A DNA stretch of 64,000 bases from Bacteroidota bacterium. Lineage in GTDB: Bacteria; Bacteroidota; Bacteroidia; UBA4408. Location of the stretch: contig JADKCP010000005.1 of NCBI GenBank assembly GCA_016718805.1, forward strand, positions 106,308 through 170,307. Direction: 5' to 3'. Both the position numbers and the translations under genes were made by a program. The notes under the pieces are model-generated. The model was not told where the DNA came from. It did not search any database and saw only the letters and a list, made by a program, of their open reading frames with translations. Positions 18,625 to 29,324 of the stretch are shown here, one piece after another (the stretch's first letter is position 1; every line of letters begins with the position of its first letter).

Positions 18625-19185
18625 TTATTTTTTGGTTGGAAATTTCATGTTGTAATCTACATCTACTTTACCTTTACTAATATCGCTGAGTTTGCCTTTA
18701 ATTAAGGTTTTTTTAAAGGCATTGAGTTTATCGGTAAATAATTTTCCTTCAATGTGATCGTATTCATGCTGTATAACACGCGCAGCCAATCCGCTGAATT
18801 CTTCTTCATAGTACTCCCAGTTTTCATCGTAATAGCGCACCAAAATAGTTGGCTTGCGTAGTATATCCTCACGAATACCTGGAATGCTCAAACAGCCTTC
18901 GTTGAAGCTCCACTCCTCTCCGCTTTCTTCTACAATTATTGGGTTAATAAAAACCTGAACAAAATCAGCTAGTTCAGGCTCTTTATCTTCAAAGGGTGAT
19001 GCATCAACAATAAATAAACGTATCGATTTACCAATTTGTGGTGCCGCCAAACCAACGCCATGTGCATTGTCCATGGTATCAAACATATTGTCGATTAAGG
19101 CCTGTAAATCAGGATAATTTTTATCAATTTCTTTCGCAACTTTTTTCAATACGGGATCACCGTAGGCTACAATGGGTAGTATCAT
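18625..19185 (-). CDS. def: Peptide deformylase
   Basis: 186 residues with all three deformylase motifs: GVGLAAPQIG, EGCLSIPG and QHEYDHIEG (metal ligands Cys and two His, and catalytic Glu). It removes the N-formyl group from new proteins. The start codon directly abuts the ruvX stop (19186), so the two are translated as a pair. Confidence 0.97.
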   Translation of the reverse strand: MILPIVAYGDPVLKKVAKEIDKNYPDLQALIDNMFDTMDNAHGVGLAAPQIGKSIRLFIVDASPFEDKEPELADFVQVFINPIIVEESGEEWSFNEGCLSIPGIREDILRKPTILVRYYDENWEYYEEEFSGLAARVIQHEYDHIEGKLFTDKLNAFKKTLIKGKLSDISKGKVDVDYNMKFPTKK

Positions 19186-19620
19186 TCAATGCGTGTTGTG
19201 TTTGGTAAAATTTACTTGTTGTAAATACGATTGCAAAATTAAGGTCGCACTTACTTTATCAACGGTTTCTTTATTTTGACGATCCTTCTTTTTGAGCCCT
19301 CCATCAATCATTGCCTGGAAAGCCATTTTAGAAGTATAGCGTTCATCCATGCGTTCGACAACAATAGCTGGAAACTTTTTTTCCAACTCCTGCACAAATT
19401 TCTCTGTCATTTCGGTTGAATGTGTTGCTGTATTATTCAATCGTTTAGGCTCTCCTACTACAATGCACACCACATTTTCTTTGGCAAGATAGTTTTTCAA
19501 AAATGTAAATACTTCCGCAGTACTTATAGTATCCAATCCATTTGCAATCATTTGCAAAGTATCGGTTACGGCAAGACCAACCCTTTTTCCTCCATAATCA
19601 ATTGCCAAAATACGCGACAT
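19186..19620 (-). CDS. ruvX: Putative pre-16S rRNA nuclease / Holliday junction resolvase, YqgF family
   Basis: 144 residues from the ATG at 19618-19620, giving the canonical start MSRILAIDYGGKRVGLAVTD. The frame stays open upstream to 19761, but the added residues are low-complexity and hydrophobic and do not match the family, so the shorter start is preferred. Conserved acidic positions are seen in IDYGG, in the VVERMDERYTS block and in the C-terminal VDKVSATLILQSYL. It is the first gene of the ruvX-def-TPR lipoprotein operon. Confidence 0.93.
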   Translation of the reverse strand: MSRILAIDYGGKRVGLAVTDTLQMIANGLDTISTAEVFTFLKNYLAKENVVCIVVGEPKRLNNTATHSTEMTEKFVQELEKKFPAIVVERMDERYTSKMAFQAMIDGGLKKKDRQNKETVDKVSATLILQSYLQQVNFTKHNTH

Positions 19621-19908
19621 TAAATCTACTTTTTTTTGAAATGCAAAGATACTTTTTTTGGTTGAAGCTGGATTGAAATTGGATAGTTGAGGAAAATTAA
19701 TCTTTTGAAGTTGTGATTTTTTTACTACGAAGTACACAAAGAAAAACGCGACGGACACCATAACAGTATACTATCGCATACTATAAATTGCATCTGTAGT
19801 TAGTATACTAGCAAACACAATACTTCCAATTAATTGGTAATAAAATTCTAAAGCAGTGCACTACGGGTTAAGCATAAAAATTAACTTTGTGCAACAAACT
19901 AAGTACAC

Positions 19909-20715
19909 ATGCAAAAATTAATTGAAGCCGCTTGGAATAACCGCGAGTTACTGAAAGAAAAAGAAACCCAACAATGCATTCGCGAAGTAATTGATTTGCT
20001 CGATAAAGGAAAAATGCGAGTTGCAGAGCCAAACAGTGATGGTTGGATAGTAAATGAATGGATTAAAAAGGCAGTAATACTTTATTTCCCTATTCAAAAA
20101 ATGGAGACAATTGAATTGGGCATTTTTGAATTTCACGATAAAATGAAACTAAAAACCAATTACCAACAAGCCGGTGTTCGAGTGGTTCCTCCTGCGGTTG
20201 CACGATACGGAGCACATTTGGCAAGTGGGGTAATTATGATGCCAAGCTACGTTAATATTGGCGCTTACGTTGATAGCGGTACCATGGTTGATACCTGGGC
20301 AACTGTTGGTTCCTGTGCTCAAATTGGAAAGGATGTACATTTGAGTGGTGGCGTAGGTATTGGCGGGGTGCTTGAACCGGTACAAGCAGCTCCTGTAATA
20401 ATTGAAGATGGTTGTTTTATTGGTTCCCGTTGTATAGTTGTTGAAGGCGTGCACGTTGAGAAAGAAGCGGTTTTAGGAGCCAATGTAGTACTCACCATGA
20501 GTACTAAAATTATTGATGTTACCGGCAGTTCTCCTGTTGAACACAAAGGCCGAGTACCGTCACGTTCGGTGGTGATACCGGGTTCTTACTCCAAAGAATT
20601 TGCTGCCGGAACTTATCAGGTTCCTTGTGCACTAATTATAGGAAAACGAAAAGAAAGTACCGATTTAAAAACCTCTTTGAATGCTGCATTGAGGGAATAT
20701 AATGTGGCAGGTTAA
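19909..20715 (+). CDS. dapD: 2,3,4,5-tetrahydropyridine-2,6-dicarboxylate N-succinyltransferase
   Basis: 268 residues of the DapD family, with a helical N-terminus and left-handed beta-helix hexapeptide repeats from about 95 to 230 (MMPSYVNIGAYVDSGTMVDT, VLGANVVLTMST). It carries out the succinyl-CoA step of lysine and diaminopimelate synthesis. A TAACTTTG element (19882-19889) lies 20 bp before the start and fits a Bacteroidota -7 box. It stands alone. Confidence 0.96.
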   Translation: MQKLIEAAWNNRELLKEKETQQCIREVIDLLDKGKMRVAEPNSDGWIVNEWIKKAVILYFPIQKMETIELGIFEFHDKMKLKTNYQQAGVRVVPPAVARYGAHLASGVIMMPSYVNIGAYVDSGTMVDTWATVGSCAQIGKDVHLSGGVGIGGVLEPVQAAPVIIEDGCFIGSRCIVVEGVHVEKEAVLGANVVLTMSTKIIDVTGSSPVEHKGRVPSRSVVIPGSYSKEFAAGTYQVPCALIIGKRKESTDLKTSLNAALREYNVAG

Positions 20716-20808
20716 GGTTTGCATTTTTTACTCATTAGTTTAATTCTTGCAATTGTAAGTTGTATATTGAAATAACTTTCAATACCTTCGATACATAAAC
20801 TATTGAAT

Positions 20809-23019
20809 ATGAAAAAATTAATAATCCTATTACTAATTTCAACTTGCTCATTTTTTAATGCAAATGCCACTCATTTAATGGGCGGTGAAATTACCTGGGA
20901 ATGTTTAGGAACTGGTAAATATATTTTCACACTAAAAATATATCGAGATTGTAACGGAGCGGCTACAATAGGTAGTGGTTATCAAACAATAGACGTAAGT
21001 AACTATTCGGGTTTAACCACTATACCGGTTTATTATCAGTTTCCATCACACGACTTATCGCCGGTATGTAATAATCCAGCATTGCAAAAAACCTGTGGCA
21101 CTCGATACCCTGATGGAAGCTATGGACCCACTGGAATTCCTAATAATAATGGAGCTGTTGAAGAATCAATTTTTAAATCAAATCCTGTTACTTTAACTGG
21201 AGTGCCTGGTCCGAATGGGTGGGTATTTTCCTGGTCGCTTTGTTGTAGAAATGGTGCTATAACCAATCTTTTTAATCCGTTATATGCAGGAATGTGCCTA
21301 CGATCTAAAATGTTTGCATACAGCTATAATTCAACTAACATTAACACAAGTCCATGTTTTGATAATTCACCTCAATTTACAGAAAAACCAGTGGTAAGTT
21401 TGTGCACCGGTTACCCTTTTACTTTTAGCGAAGGAGCTTTTGATACAGATTTAGATTCATTGGCTTATAGTTGGGATAAACCTTTGGATGAATACACTAG
21501 TGGAACATTCAACCATATTAATCCTATTCCAGTTAATTTTGATACAAATTATACGTATTCAAGTCCATTTCCAACGCCTGCACTTCATCCTCAAAACATA
21601 GCAGCAACGATTGATCCATATACCGGAGAAATTAATTACACTTCGTTTACACAAGGAAATTTTGTTGCAGTTGTTAAAGTAAGTAGCTATCGGCATGGAA
21701 AATTAATTTCTGAAATTTATCGCGATTACCAGCATATTATTCAACCTTGCGGAATCAATAATCATGCTCCGGTTATTACTGCTCCTTTCAACAATGCAAG
21801 TTCATTTGATACTACAATAACTGCCGGCGATGCCTTCCATTTTTCTATTCTAGCAACTGATAATGATTTAATGCCGGTAACATCAAACCCGCAAATGTTG
21901 GCCATTTTTGCCGGTAGCGATCAATTTGACAGTACAACATTTGTGTCAAGTTCAACGGATTGTAATAAACCTCCATGTGCAGGTATTTCCACCCTGCCCG
22001 GCATCTACTCGCAAACAACTGCAGCGCTTCATATTGATTGGCAAACTTCCTGTGAAAATTTAAAAGACCCATCAGGAAATTATTTAAACTCTAAAACTTA
22101 TTATTTTAATTTTTCGGCTCAGGATGATTATTGTCCATTTCCGGCAATTCAATCTAAAATGGTAAAAATTAATGTAGTTGGAAAAGAGTTACTCAGCGCT
22201 CCGCAAAATGTTACAGCCGGCATTTTACCCAATTGCGATGTAGTATTGAAATTTATTAAACCACAAGATTTAACAGGAGTATTTAATGGCTATTTTGTAT
22301 ACGGAAGCGCTACCTCCACCGGGAACTTTACTTTGCTAGACAGTTCTTTGAATTATTTAAGTGATTCAATTCTTCTATCCGGCAATAAATTTCACAGTAT
22401 GATAAATTATTTATATGTACTTACTCGATCAGGATGTACAAGCAAGTTATACTCCGAAAATTCAGATACCCTTCAAATTGTATATCTCATTGATCCTCCT
22501 AACCCTATAGCAACGCAAGTTGCACCAAATGGCGATGTTACCTTAAAATGGAGTTTACCTTTAACAGCTTTAAATTTTATCGACAGCTATTTAATTTATG
22601 CTTCTACATTAGCTTCAGGACCATTTGTAGTGTATGATAGTATTACTAATTTACACAACGATTCCATTGTTTTTCAGAATACAACCGCCAATTCCAATCC
22701 TATTTATTTCTATATGCAAAGTCGTTCGCATTGTGGTGGTAATTTTTTATCTGCAAGTTCCGATACTATATCTACTTGGGGCTATGAAACGAATGGTTTA
22801 TTTCTTACACCCAATCCAGCCGATTATTATATAGAACTCTTATCTACACAAGCTGCAGTGCTTAATATTTATACTAAAATTGGAGAACAAATAAAGACTG
22901 AAAATCTAGTGATTGGAGTGAATCGACTCGATATTTCAAACTTCAAAAGCGGCATCTATTTCTTACAATGGAAAACTAAAAATTACAGCCAACTAAAGAA
23001 GCTGATTGTTTTGCATTAA
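20809..23019 (+). CDS. Large T9SS-sorted secreted protein
   Basis: 736 residues from ATG 20809; a TTG at 20803 is in frame but unnecessary. There is a signal peptide (about 1-20), then HLMGGEITWECLGTGKYIFT and a cysteine-containing N-terminal domain typical of gliding-motility-associated/PKD-type Bacteroidota surface proteins. Two fibronectin-like repeats follow near 470-640 (SAPQNVTAGILPNCDVVLKF; PPNPIATQVAPNGDVTLKWS). A T9SS sorting domain (FLTPNPADYYIELLSTQ) ends the protein. It probably acts as a surface adhesin or matrix protein, but its ligand is unknown. Confidence 0.85.
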   Translation: MKKLIILLLISTCSFFNANATHLMGGEITWECLGTGKYIFTLKIYRDCNGAATIGSGYQTIDVSNYSGLTTIPVYYQFPSHDLSPVCNNPALQKTCGTRYPDGSYGPTGIPNNNGAVEESIFKSNPVTLTGVPGPNGWVFSWSLCCRNGAITNLFNPLYAGMCLRSKMFAYSYNSTNINTSPCFDNSPQFTEKPVVSLCTGYPFTFSEGAFDTDLDSLAYSWDKPLDEYTSGTFNHINPIPVNFDTNYTYSSPFPTPALHPQNIAATIDPYTGEINYTSFTQGNFVAVVKVSSYRHGKLISEIYRDYQHIIQPCGINNHAPVITAPFNNASSFDTTITAGDAFHFSILATDNDLMPVTSNPQMLAIFAGSDQFDSTTFVSSSTDCNKPPCAGISTLPGIYSQTTAALHIDWQTSCENLKDPSGNYLNSKTYYFNFSAQDDYCPFPAIQSKMVKINVVGKELLSAPQNVTAGILPNCDVVLKFIKPQDLTGVFNGYFVYGSATSTGNFTLLDSSLNYLSDSILLSGNKFHSMINYLYVLTRSGCTSKLYSENSDTLQIVYLIDPPNPIATQVAPNGDVTLKWSLPLTALNFIDSYLIYASTLASGPFVVYDSITNLHNDSIVFQNTTANSNPIYFYMQSRSHCGGNFLSASSDTISTWGYETNGLFLTPNPADYYIELLSTQAAVLNIYTKIGEQIKTENLVIGVNRLDISNFKSGIYFLQWKTKNYSQLKKLIVLH

Positions 23020-23168
23020 TGGAGGCTCAATAATTACGGCTCCTAACTTTTAAGAATTTTACAACGCTATTGGTTAATAATTTAGTACAATAGCAATAAG
23101 TTGGGAATACTTAATTTGAACTAACGTTCAACAAGCAATGCTAGTGCTGCATTGATTAACATACTATT

Positions 23169-23822
23169 TTATTCGGATTGCTCAACGCTTTGCGTTTTTT
23201 TACGAAAGGTTATTTTCGACTCTCTTTTACTTAGCAAGCGTTCAATATTTTTTTGATGCGTTACCAAAACAATTACGGTAATAAACATGCTAAATATTAC
23301 CATGCTTGGAACGCGCGAATCCATGGCAAAAATAACCACATTGGGGAATGCAAAAGATGCAATGATTGAACTCAACGAAACATACTTGGTAGCTACAAAT
23401 ACCACTATAAAAACTCCCAATGAAATTAATGCTGCGGTAGTATTCAATGCCAGCACAATTCCTAACAAGGTCGCTACACCCTTCCCTCCTCTAAATCCAA
23501 CATACACCGGAAACACATGCCCCATTAATGCTGCAACAGCAAACACCAATTCGAGGTTTACCAACTGCTCTGAGCCCGCAGGAAAATCGCTGATAAAGCC
23601 TGCTAGCTTCACCGAAGTCCAACCCTTTAATACATCTATAATCAACACCGGAATACCGGCTTTATAACCCAATACTCGAAAAGTGTTGGTAGCTCCTGAA
23701 TTTCCGCTACCAAATTCGCGTACATCAATGTTGTAAAAATATTGCCCTATCCACACCGAAGTTGGTATGGATCCCATCAAATAGGCAATAAGCAAATACA
23801 AAATATTTTCGGGTGTTATCAT
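23169..23822 (-). CDS. plsY: Glycerol-3-phosphate acyltransferase PlsY
   Basis: 217 residues with five membrane helices and the PlsY signatures GSGNSGATNTFRVLG and GHVFPVYVGFRGGKGVAT. It transfers acyl from acyl-phosphate to glycerol-3-phosphate, the first step of phospholipid synthesis. It follows the large envelope protein gene by 3 bp and so probably shares its transcript, which may also include prmA. Confidence 0.96.
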   Translation of the reverse strand: MITPENILYLLIAYLMGSIPTSVWIGQYFYNIDVREFGSGNSGATNTFRVLGYKAGIPVLIIDVLKGWTSVKLAGFISDFPAGSEQLVNLELVFAVAALMGHVFPVYVGFRGGKGVATLLGIVLALNTTAALISLGVFIVVFVATKYVSLSSIIASFAFPNVVIFAMDSRVPSMVIFSMFITVIVLVTHQKNIERLLSKRESKITFRKKTQSVEQSE

Positions 23823-23825
23823 ACC

Positions 23826-26800
23826 TTACTTTTGTTCCATCTCTAATTTTTTCAAAAAGGCAGTCTTTTTTGCTGCCGTTGAAAGGTTATACGAATATTG
23901 TGTTTGTCCTTTTTCTACATCCATTTTTCGCTTGTCGGATTTCATGTCTTTGATGATGGTATTAAACTTTTCATCGGTTGAAACGGCTTGCATTAAGCTG
24001 GTTTGATAATTAAAGAAGTACCAATTGGCTCCATCAATTTCGAGGTAAACCGTTAGCACATCGCCCGCTCTCTTCTTAGCCAGTTCAACTTTACCGCCCA
24101 TAAATTTATTAATTTGATTTTTAAATACACTTCCAACCCCAATTGGTCCTTCCGACACAAATGATTTGCTGATTGAATTCCACTTCATTTTTACATCCGT
24201 TAAAATAATGGAATGTTCCAAGGCATCCGGAAACTTTTTAAAAGTACCATAGAGGTTTACTTGTGAAATTAATTTATCGGCTTCCGTTTTTCCAATCATT
24301 TCGCGCAGTGCTTTCTCGTAAGTTGGTCGACTCAAAGTGGCAAAGGGCGCACTGGAGGTTTCAAAGCGATTACCCATATTTTTTAAGGCATCTTCTGCAA
24401 AGAAAAAATCGAGCGTAATTACCACATCAAAATTCACCGAATCATTTTGCACATCATCAGTACCATTTCCATACACGTTAAATTTAACCTGGCCTAAACC
24501 ATTGGTCATTTCTAGCTTTCCTTCGGCATATAGTTTACATGTTGAAGTATTTAAGCTCACATAATTGCCCGGGAAATTAATTTCTTTGATTTTATCCTTG
24601 TTCGAAATTTTGTATTCACGCGTCACTTTATCGTAAAATAAAAATCCATCGGCACCTGCAATTACTTGATCGCTAAAGGTTACTCGTTTGCTTAAAAAGG
24701 CCGGATAACAATGGGCTGAATCGGCAGTGTAGGTAATACCGGCTATGAGTTTGTCGTTGCTGTTATCCTTCATTTCTTTTGAAATAGGAATGTAAATTTC
24801 TTCCGGATTTATTTCTCCACTAAAACTCAACCAGCTTTTACTAATTCCTTTGCACTCATGTTTAATAAGGAAGGAACCATCAAACGTGAGGTACTGCTGG
24901 TTAGCAAACAACTTCGCTTTACCACGGTAATCGAAATACGGACTCAAACTAAACTTCGACTCCTCACTAATATCGCCGGTTGCATAAGTTTGAAAAGTAG
25001 TATCGGTAGAAATATTGGTGAAATGAATTTTTTGTTTTTCTTTCACTTCATTCACATAATCGTAATCGCCGGAGCCTGCGTATTTTTTACGTGCGAAAAT
25101 ATTCACCGACACGTTGTAAATGTTGTGATACTTGGTTACAAGATTCGCTAAAATACGTGCATTCGTCAAAGTTTCCATTTTGGCTTTACGCTGAATTACC
25201 ACCTTTCCGCTATCCGGGAAAATACGCGCATCGGCCACATTCAGGTACTTTACATCTTTACAGCTAATTACATAACTCTTCAAATCATACCTTGCACGTG
25301 GTGAAAAGAAACGCAAGGAATCCTGATCGGGATGTACAGAAATAAACTCCGATCCTTCCAAATTTAAAGCACCGTCTTCTCCTTCTTCGGCAGTATTGTT
25401 ATTGGTAGATGTTTTGGCTTTGGTACTGGCCGATAATTCAATGGCTTTTTGATCCATGAACCAGGTAAACTTATCCATGAAACAGATGTATTGGTTCACA
25501 GGGAAATTCACAAATGAACCTTCTCCATTGCTCTTGAATACACCCTGACGTTTTGAAAAATCAACATGCGCATTCACGTTTTTGGTGCTGAATGCCAATG
25601 CACTTAACTCTTCGGCATTGAGCTGAAAATCGGAAGTATCGGCATCAAAGGTGATTTTACCGTACTTCATGTTACTCGAAAACAAGGAGGCTTTTGAAAA
25701 GTCCATTCTTCCATTACCTGTCATTCCTCCGGGACTTAGCTTCGACTTACCAAATAATTCGGCCTGACCGTTATAAAAATCCATGGGCTTACGTATCCCA
25801 TTATCTTCCATGTAATCTTTGTAAGGCATCCAGTGCGCATACACACTATCGCCTTTTACAGGAGGAAATTCCAGAGCACCATCTTGCTCCTTATTTATAA
25901 AGCTTTCAGCAATGGCATTCATTGAATCGGGAAAGAAAATAAAATCCTTACTCTTGGTTACTGAAGTAACATAATCTAAAGTTCCATCTCCGCGCAATCC
26001 GCGATTACTGAGTTTGATGGTAGAAGTGTAAGTTCCTTTGTCGCCATACATTGGGAAACCACCGGCAGGAGTTTCACGTTTAAATCCAAGTGAATAATCT
26101 TCTTGCAAGCGAAGTGTTTCTTCAAAATCAGGAAATATTCCGCCCGACGAAAGTGTACCATTAAAGGCAAGCGCCTCGTTCGTAAAATTATCCAAACTAT
26201 CAATGGTAAATGGCGTGAGTTTAAAGTAAAATTTATCGCGCTTGTAAACACCTTTTTGAATTCCACTTCTTGAATAGTAAGCAAAAGATTCTTTCTTACT
26301 ATTAAAAATTGGATAATCGGGATAATCAATTGTACCCGATTTATTGGTAGGACGATCGATCAACAAATCGCCATTTACATTTTCAATAACCGTACGGCAG
26401 TTTACCAATTTGCGTTCGTTGTACTCGTTTACTTCTTTCGCAAGTACCTTTATTCGCAAGGAATCCACATTGGTAAGATTGATTTTAAAAAGCGTATAAT
26501 CAAAATTAAATTCCTTCCCAAAAAATTGAAAACGACCTGCGTTTACAACTCCCGCAAAATCGAAATCACGGTTTTTATGAATCAACACAGTTTGGTCTTT
26601 GGGAAAAATATTTACGTTTTGTGAATCACTCAAGAAAATGCGCTCCACTCCATCAATGCGCAAATCGAAATTCAATAAGTTGATACTCGCATTGGTCTCG
26701 TTTCCACCTACGGTTGAGTTAAACTGAATTACGTCGTAATCTCTTTTCTTCTCGCTGTTGCGGATATAATCGAACAAGCGATCTTTTACAACTACTTTAT

Positions 26801-28319
26801 CCAAATCAACATTGTAAGTTAAGAAACCTCCATTGGCTAAAATCATCAACATGGGTTTTACCTGATCGGGCGACAATTGCATGAATCGTGATAAACTGAT
26901 AGGATCAAATTCCTTCCCTCCTGCATTTTGCTTTATCACAAATTGGCGAATGCGGTACAAGGGATTTACATCGTCCATACCTTGTAGTTTCTCAAATCGT
27001 GCTGCTCTAAAAAAAGCAGATGATTCAAACAAGGCATTACTTTGAGCACTTCCTTTTATATTTTTTAATTCAATTTTTGGATCATCCATTTTCCAATAGA
27101 GTGCCTCAAAATACATGTCGAGTTTATGAAAGCTATCAAAATACGGAGTACGTGCAGTTCCTTGCTGATCGCGAATTAACACAACTTCCTTATCTTTAAA
27201 ATTGAACTTCAATTGCAAGCCGGGATGATAAATTGAATCGCCTTCGTAATAAAAAGTAACTTCGGCTTTATCGGAAGTAAGTCGTTCCGGTTTCAAAATA
27301 TACTGCAAGGAAGCCGACTTCATGAATAACTTTTTGTTGCGGTAAAAATTCAAATAGGCCGGATTATCTCTATCGCCGGCGCCAATTATTTTAGAACCCT
27401 TTACCGAAAAACCTCCATCGTAATCTACATTGGCAAAAATGCCCGAAATAACCAAGCGTTTATCGTAAGAGTCGAATTGAGGATACACCGCACGTTCCTC
27501 GTTCATGTTTACAAAAACTTTATCCTGCAAAACGCCCAACAAGGGTTTTTGAAAATACATGCTGTTGTGATACAACACTGAATCGGCCTTGTATTGAGAA
27601 GATTTAAAATTAATGGCATAGCGTTTTAAATCGGCGTAAGCTTGTTCGGCAGGCACTCCTGCACGCTTCCAGTTTACAAGTCCTCCCTTACCTACCCATC
27701 GTTGTGTACTCGGATAGTAAGTACCGGTGGTATGCATAATCAATGAGCTATCTTCCTTGATGATGCAACGTAAATCGGTTTCACCAAAAACAACTTTTGG
27801 AACCGAATCAAATTCAAAGATATAATTGTTACCGCTTGCTTTCCACTCCAACGTTGAATTTTTAAAAATGGTATTGGTCGAAAATAAATTATCGCTCATT
27901 TCAATAAAGTCGCTGAATTTGGTGGCGCTTTTACCCAGTATTTTATCGATACTCAATTGCCAGGCAGTAAAGCTTTTATCGCTTTGTCCGGAGTTTACAA
28001 AATTCATGGCCGAGGAAAGGTAATTTCTGAAATCGGGAAAATATTTCAAGCGCTTTGCAAACATTAAATTGCAAGTACTGATTATAATTGCTTGTTGACT
28101 GCTGTTGAATTTATTTCCGTTCCAGGCCAATTCAAATTGCTCCATAAATTCGCGGGTAGCTTTCTTGTCTTGCTCCTCCATTTGCTCAGTTACCTTTTTT
28201 AAAAACTCAGCAGGATCGTCGGGATATACCTTTTTTACTAAGGTTTGCGAAAATGAAGATCCCGCCAAAAGCAAAAAGCTAAGCAGGAGAAGGACCAATT
28301 TATATTGTTTTTTCATCAT
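23826..28319 (-). CDS. Very large secreted protein of unknown function
   Basis: 1,497 residues with a signal peptide (MMKKQYKLVLLLLSFLLLAGSSFSQ). It has no T9SS sorting domain; the C-terminus is lysine-rich (TAAKKTAFLKKLEMEQK). The body is rich in beta-strand segments of about 30-60 residues resembling long beta-solenoid or lipid-transfer-like envelope proteins, with repeated D-S-L and G-x-F-x-F patterns. I do not recognise a domain. It lies between prmA and plsY at 1-3 bp spacing, which ties it to an essential phospholipid gene. It may be a periplasmic or outer-membrane structural protein. Confidence 0.7.
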   Translation of the reverse strand: MMKKQYKLVLLLLSFLLLAGSSFSQTLVKKVYPDDPAEFLKKVTEQMEEQDKKATREFMEQFELAWNGNKFNSSQQAIIISTCNLMFAKRLKYFPDFRNYLSSAMNFVNSGQSDKSFTAWQLSIDKILGKSATKFSDFIEMSDNLFSTNTIFKNSTLEWKASGNNYIFEFDSVPKVVFGETDLRCIIKEDSSLIMHTTGTYYPSTQRWVGKGGLVNWKRAGVPAEQAYADLKRYAINFKSSQYKADSVLYHNSMYFQKPLLGVLQDKVFVNMNEERAVYPQFDSYDKRLVISGIFANVDYDGGFSVKGSKIIGAGDRDNPAYLNFYRNKKLFMKSASLQYILKPERLTSDKAEVTFYYEGDSIYHPGLQLKFNFKDKEVVLIRDQQGTARTPYFDSFHKLDMYFEALYWKMDDPKIELKNIKGSAQSNALFESSAFFRAARFEKLQGMDDVNPLYRIRQFVIKQNAGGKEFDPISLSRFMQLSPDQVKPMLMILANGGFLTYNVDLDKVVVKDRLFDYIRNSEKKRDYDVIQFNSTVGGNETNASINLLNFDLRIDGVERIFLSDSQNVNIFPKDQTVLIHKNRDFDFAGVVNAGRFQFFGKEFNFDYTLFKINLTNVDSLRIKVLAKEVNEYNERKLVNCRTVIENVNGDLLIDRPTNKSGTIDYPDYPIFNSKKESFAYYSRSGIQKGVYKRDKFYFKLTPFTIDSLDNFTNEALAFNGTLSSGGIFPDFEETLRLQEDYSLGFKRETPAGGFPMYGDKGTYTSTIKLSNRGLRGDGTLDYVTSVTKSKDFIFFPDSMNAIAESFINKEQDGALEFPPVKGDSVYAHWMPYKDYMEDNGIRKPMDFYNGQAELFGKSKLSPGGMTGNGRMDFSKASLFSSNMKYGKITFDADTSDFQLNAEELSALAFSTKNVNAHVDFSKRQGVFKSNGEGSFVNFPVNQYICFMDKFTWFMDQKAIELSASTKAKTSTNNNTAEEGEDGALNLEGSEFISVHPDQDSLRFFSPRARYDLKSYVISCKDVKYLNVADARIFPDSGKVVIQRKAKMETLTNARILANLVTKYHNIYNVSVNIFARKKYAGSGDYDYVNEVKEKQKIHFTNISTDTTFQTYATGDISEESKFSLSPYFDYRGKAKLFANQQYLTFDGSFLIKHECKGISKSWLSFSGEINPEEIYIPISKEMKDNSNDKLIAGITYTADSAHCYPAFLSKRVTFSDQVIAGADGFLFYDKVTREYKISNKDKIKEINFPGNYVSLNTSTCKLYAEGKLEMTNGLGQVKFNVYGNGTDDVQNDSVNFDVVITLDFFFAEDALKNMGNRFETSSAPFATLSRPTYEKALREMIGKTEADKLISQVNLYGTFKKFPDALEHSIILTDVKMKWNSISKSFVSEGPIGVGSVFKNQINKFMGGKVELAKKRAGDVLTVYLEIDGANWYFFNYQTSLMQAVSTDEKFNTIIKDMKSDKRKMDVEKGQTQYSYNLSTAAKKTAFLKKLEMEQK

Positions 28320-28320
28320 A

Positions 28321-29154
28321 CTATTTTTGAAAATGAAGCAAGCACCAATTATTTTTTACCAATTTATTTTTTAGATGTAACTGAAGCTTTTCTGCTTCTT
28401 CAATTAATGCGGGAGCATCCACTTCAAAAAATCCGGAGATGAGCAATTCACCTTCTTTTTGGAGCGATGCAACATAGTGTTTCATATCGGCAAGCAAAAT
28501 ATTGCGGTTGATATTGGCCAAAATTAAGTTGAACATTTTATCTTTTATCAAAGCAACATCTCCCAGCTTTACCTCAATAGCCAAGCAATTATTCAGTTTG
28601 CAATTCTCTAGTGAATTCTCATAACTCCAGGCATCATTATCAATGGCTGTAACCGATTTAGCATTTTTTAAAGCCGCCAAAATAGCAAGCACCGAAGTGC
28701 CGCATCCCATATCCAGCATGGTTTTGTTGCTAAGATCCATGGCCAACAAACTGTGCAACATCAGGTAGGTAGTTTCGTGGTGTCCTGTACCAAAGGACAT
28801 TTTAGGTTCTATAACAATGTCGTATTGGTGGGTAGGATTTTTAGTGTGGAAAGGTGCTCTCACGCCGCATTTCCCATCTACATCAATTGCTTCGAAATTG
28901 CTTTCCCAGCTTGCATTCCAGTTTTGAGAAGGAATTACCAGTGCTTCATAGCTCACACTGCAGTCAGTATCATTGTATTGTTGTACCAAGGCAGCCAGTT
29001 TATCGGCAGCATAATTTGATTGAGGTATATAACTTTGCAGTCCTGTAGGAGTAGTAATAAAACTTTCGTAGCCTAAAGCAGCTAAATCAACTGTTATCAA
29101 TTCATCGTAAGGATGAAGTGGGGTTATTTTTAAATTTACTTCTATATATTCCAT
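28321..29154 (-). CDS. prmA: Ribosomal protein L11 methyltransferase
   Basis: 277 residues. The C-terminal SAM-methyltransferase domain has motif I as LDMGCGTSVLAILAA and the substrate motifs MSFGTGHHETTYLML and LANINRNILL, all typical of PrmA. The N-terminal L11-recognition domain is present. It heads the prmA-large protein-plsY gene group. The gap upstream to tpiA (29155-29324) holds only a CACnAAG-type repeat. Confidence 0.93.
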   Translation of the reverse strand: MEYIEVNLKITPLHPYDELITVDLAALGYESFITTPTGLQSYIPQSNYAADKLAALVQQYNDTDCSVSYEALVIPSQNWNASWESNFEAIDVDGKCGVRAPFHTKNPTHQYDIVIEPKMSFGTGHHETTYLMLHSLLAMDLSNKTMLDMGCGTSVLAILAALKNAKSVTAIDNDAWSYENSLENCKLNNCLAIEVKLGDVALIKDKMFNLILANINRNILLADMKHYVASLQKEGELLISGFFEVDAPALIEEAEKLQLHLKNKLVKNNWCLLHFQK

Positions 29155-29324
29155 ACTTGATTTGGCCTGCTCTACCGCTCAAATATAAAAGAAATCTCAA
29201 CTCATTTTTAGCCAATTTTTCAACAAGTTACGGACAAAGATTGGTGCCACTTGTTTATAAAAAAAGCTGAACCACTAAGCACACTAAGTAAAGCACAAAG
29301 GTCACAAAGGAAAAGCGAAAAAAA

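Noticed and set aside
19621..19761. N-terminal extension of ruvX
   Set aside because: The extra 47 residues are hydrophobic and AT-rich and precede the canonical MSRILAIDYGG start.
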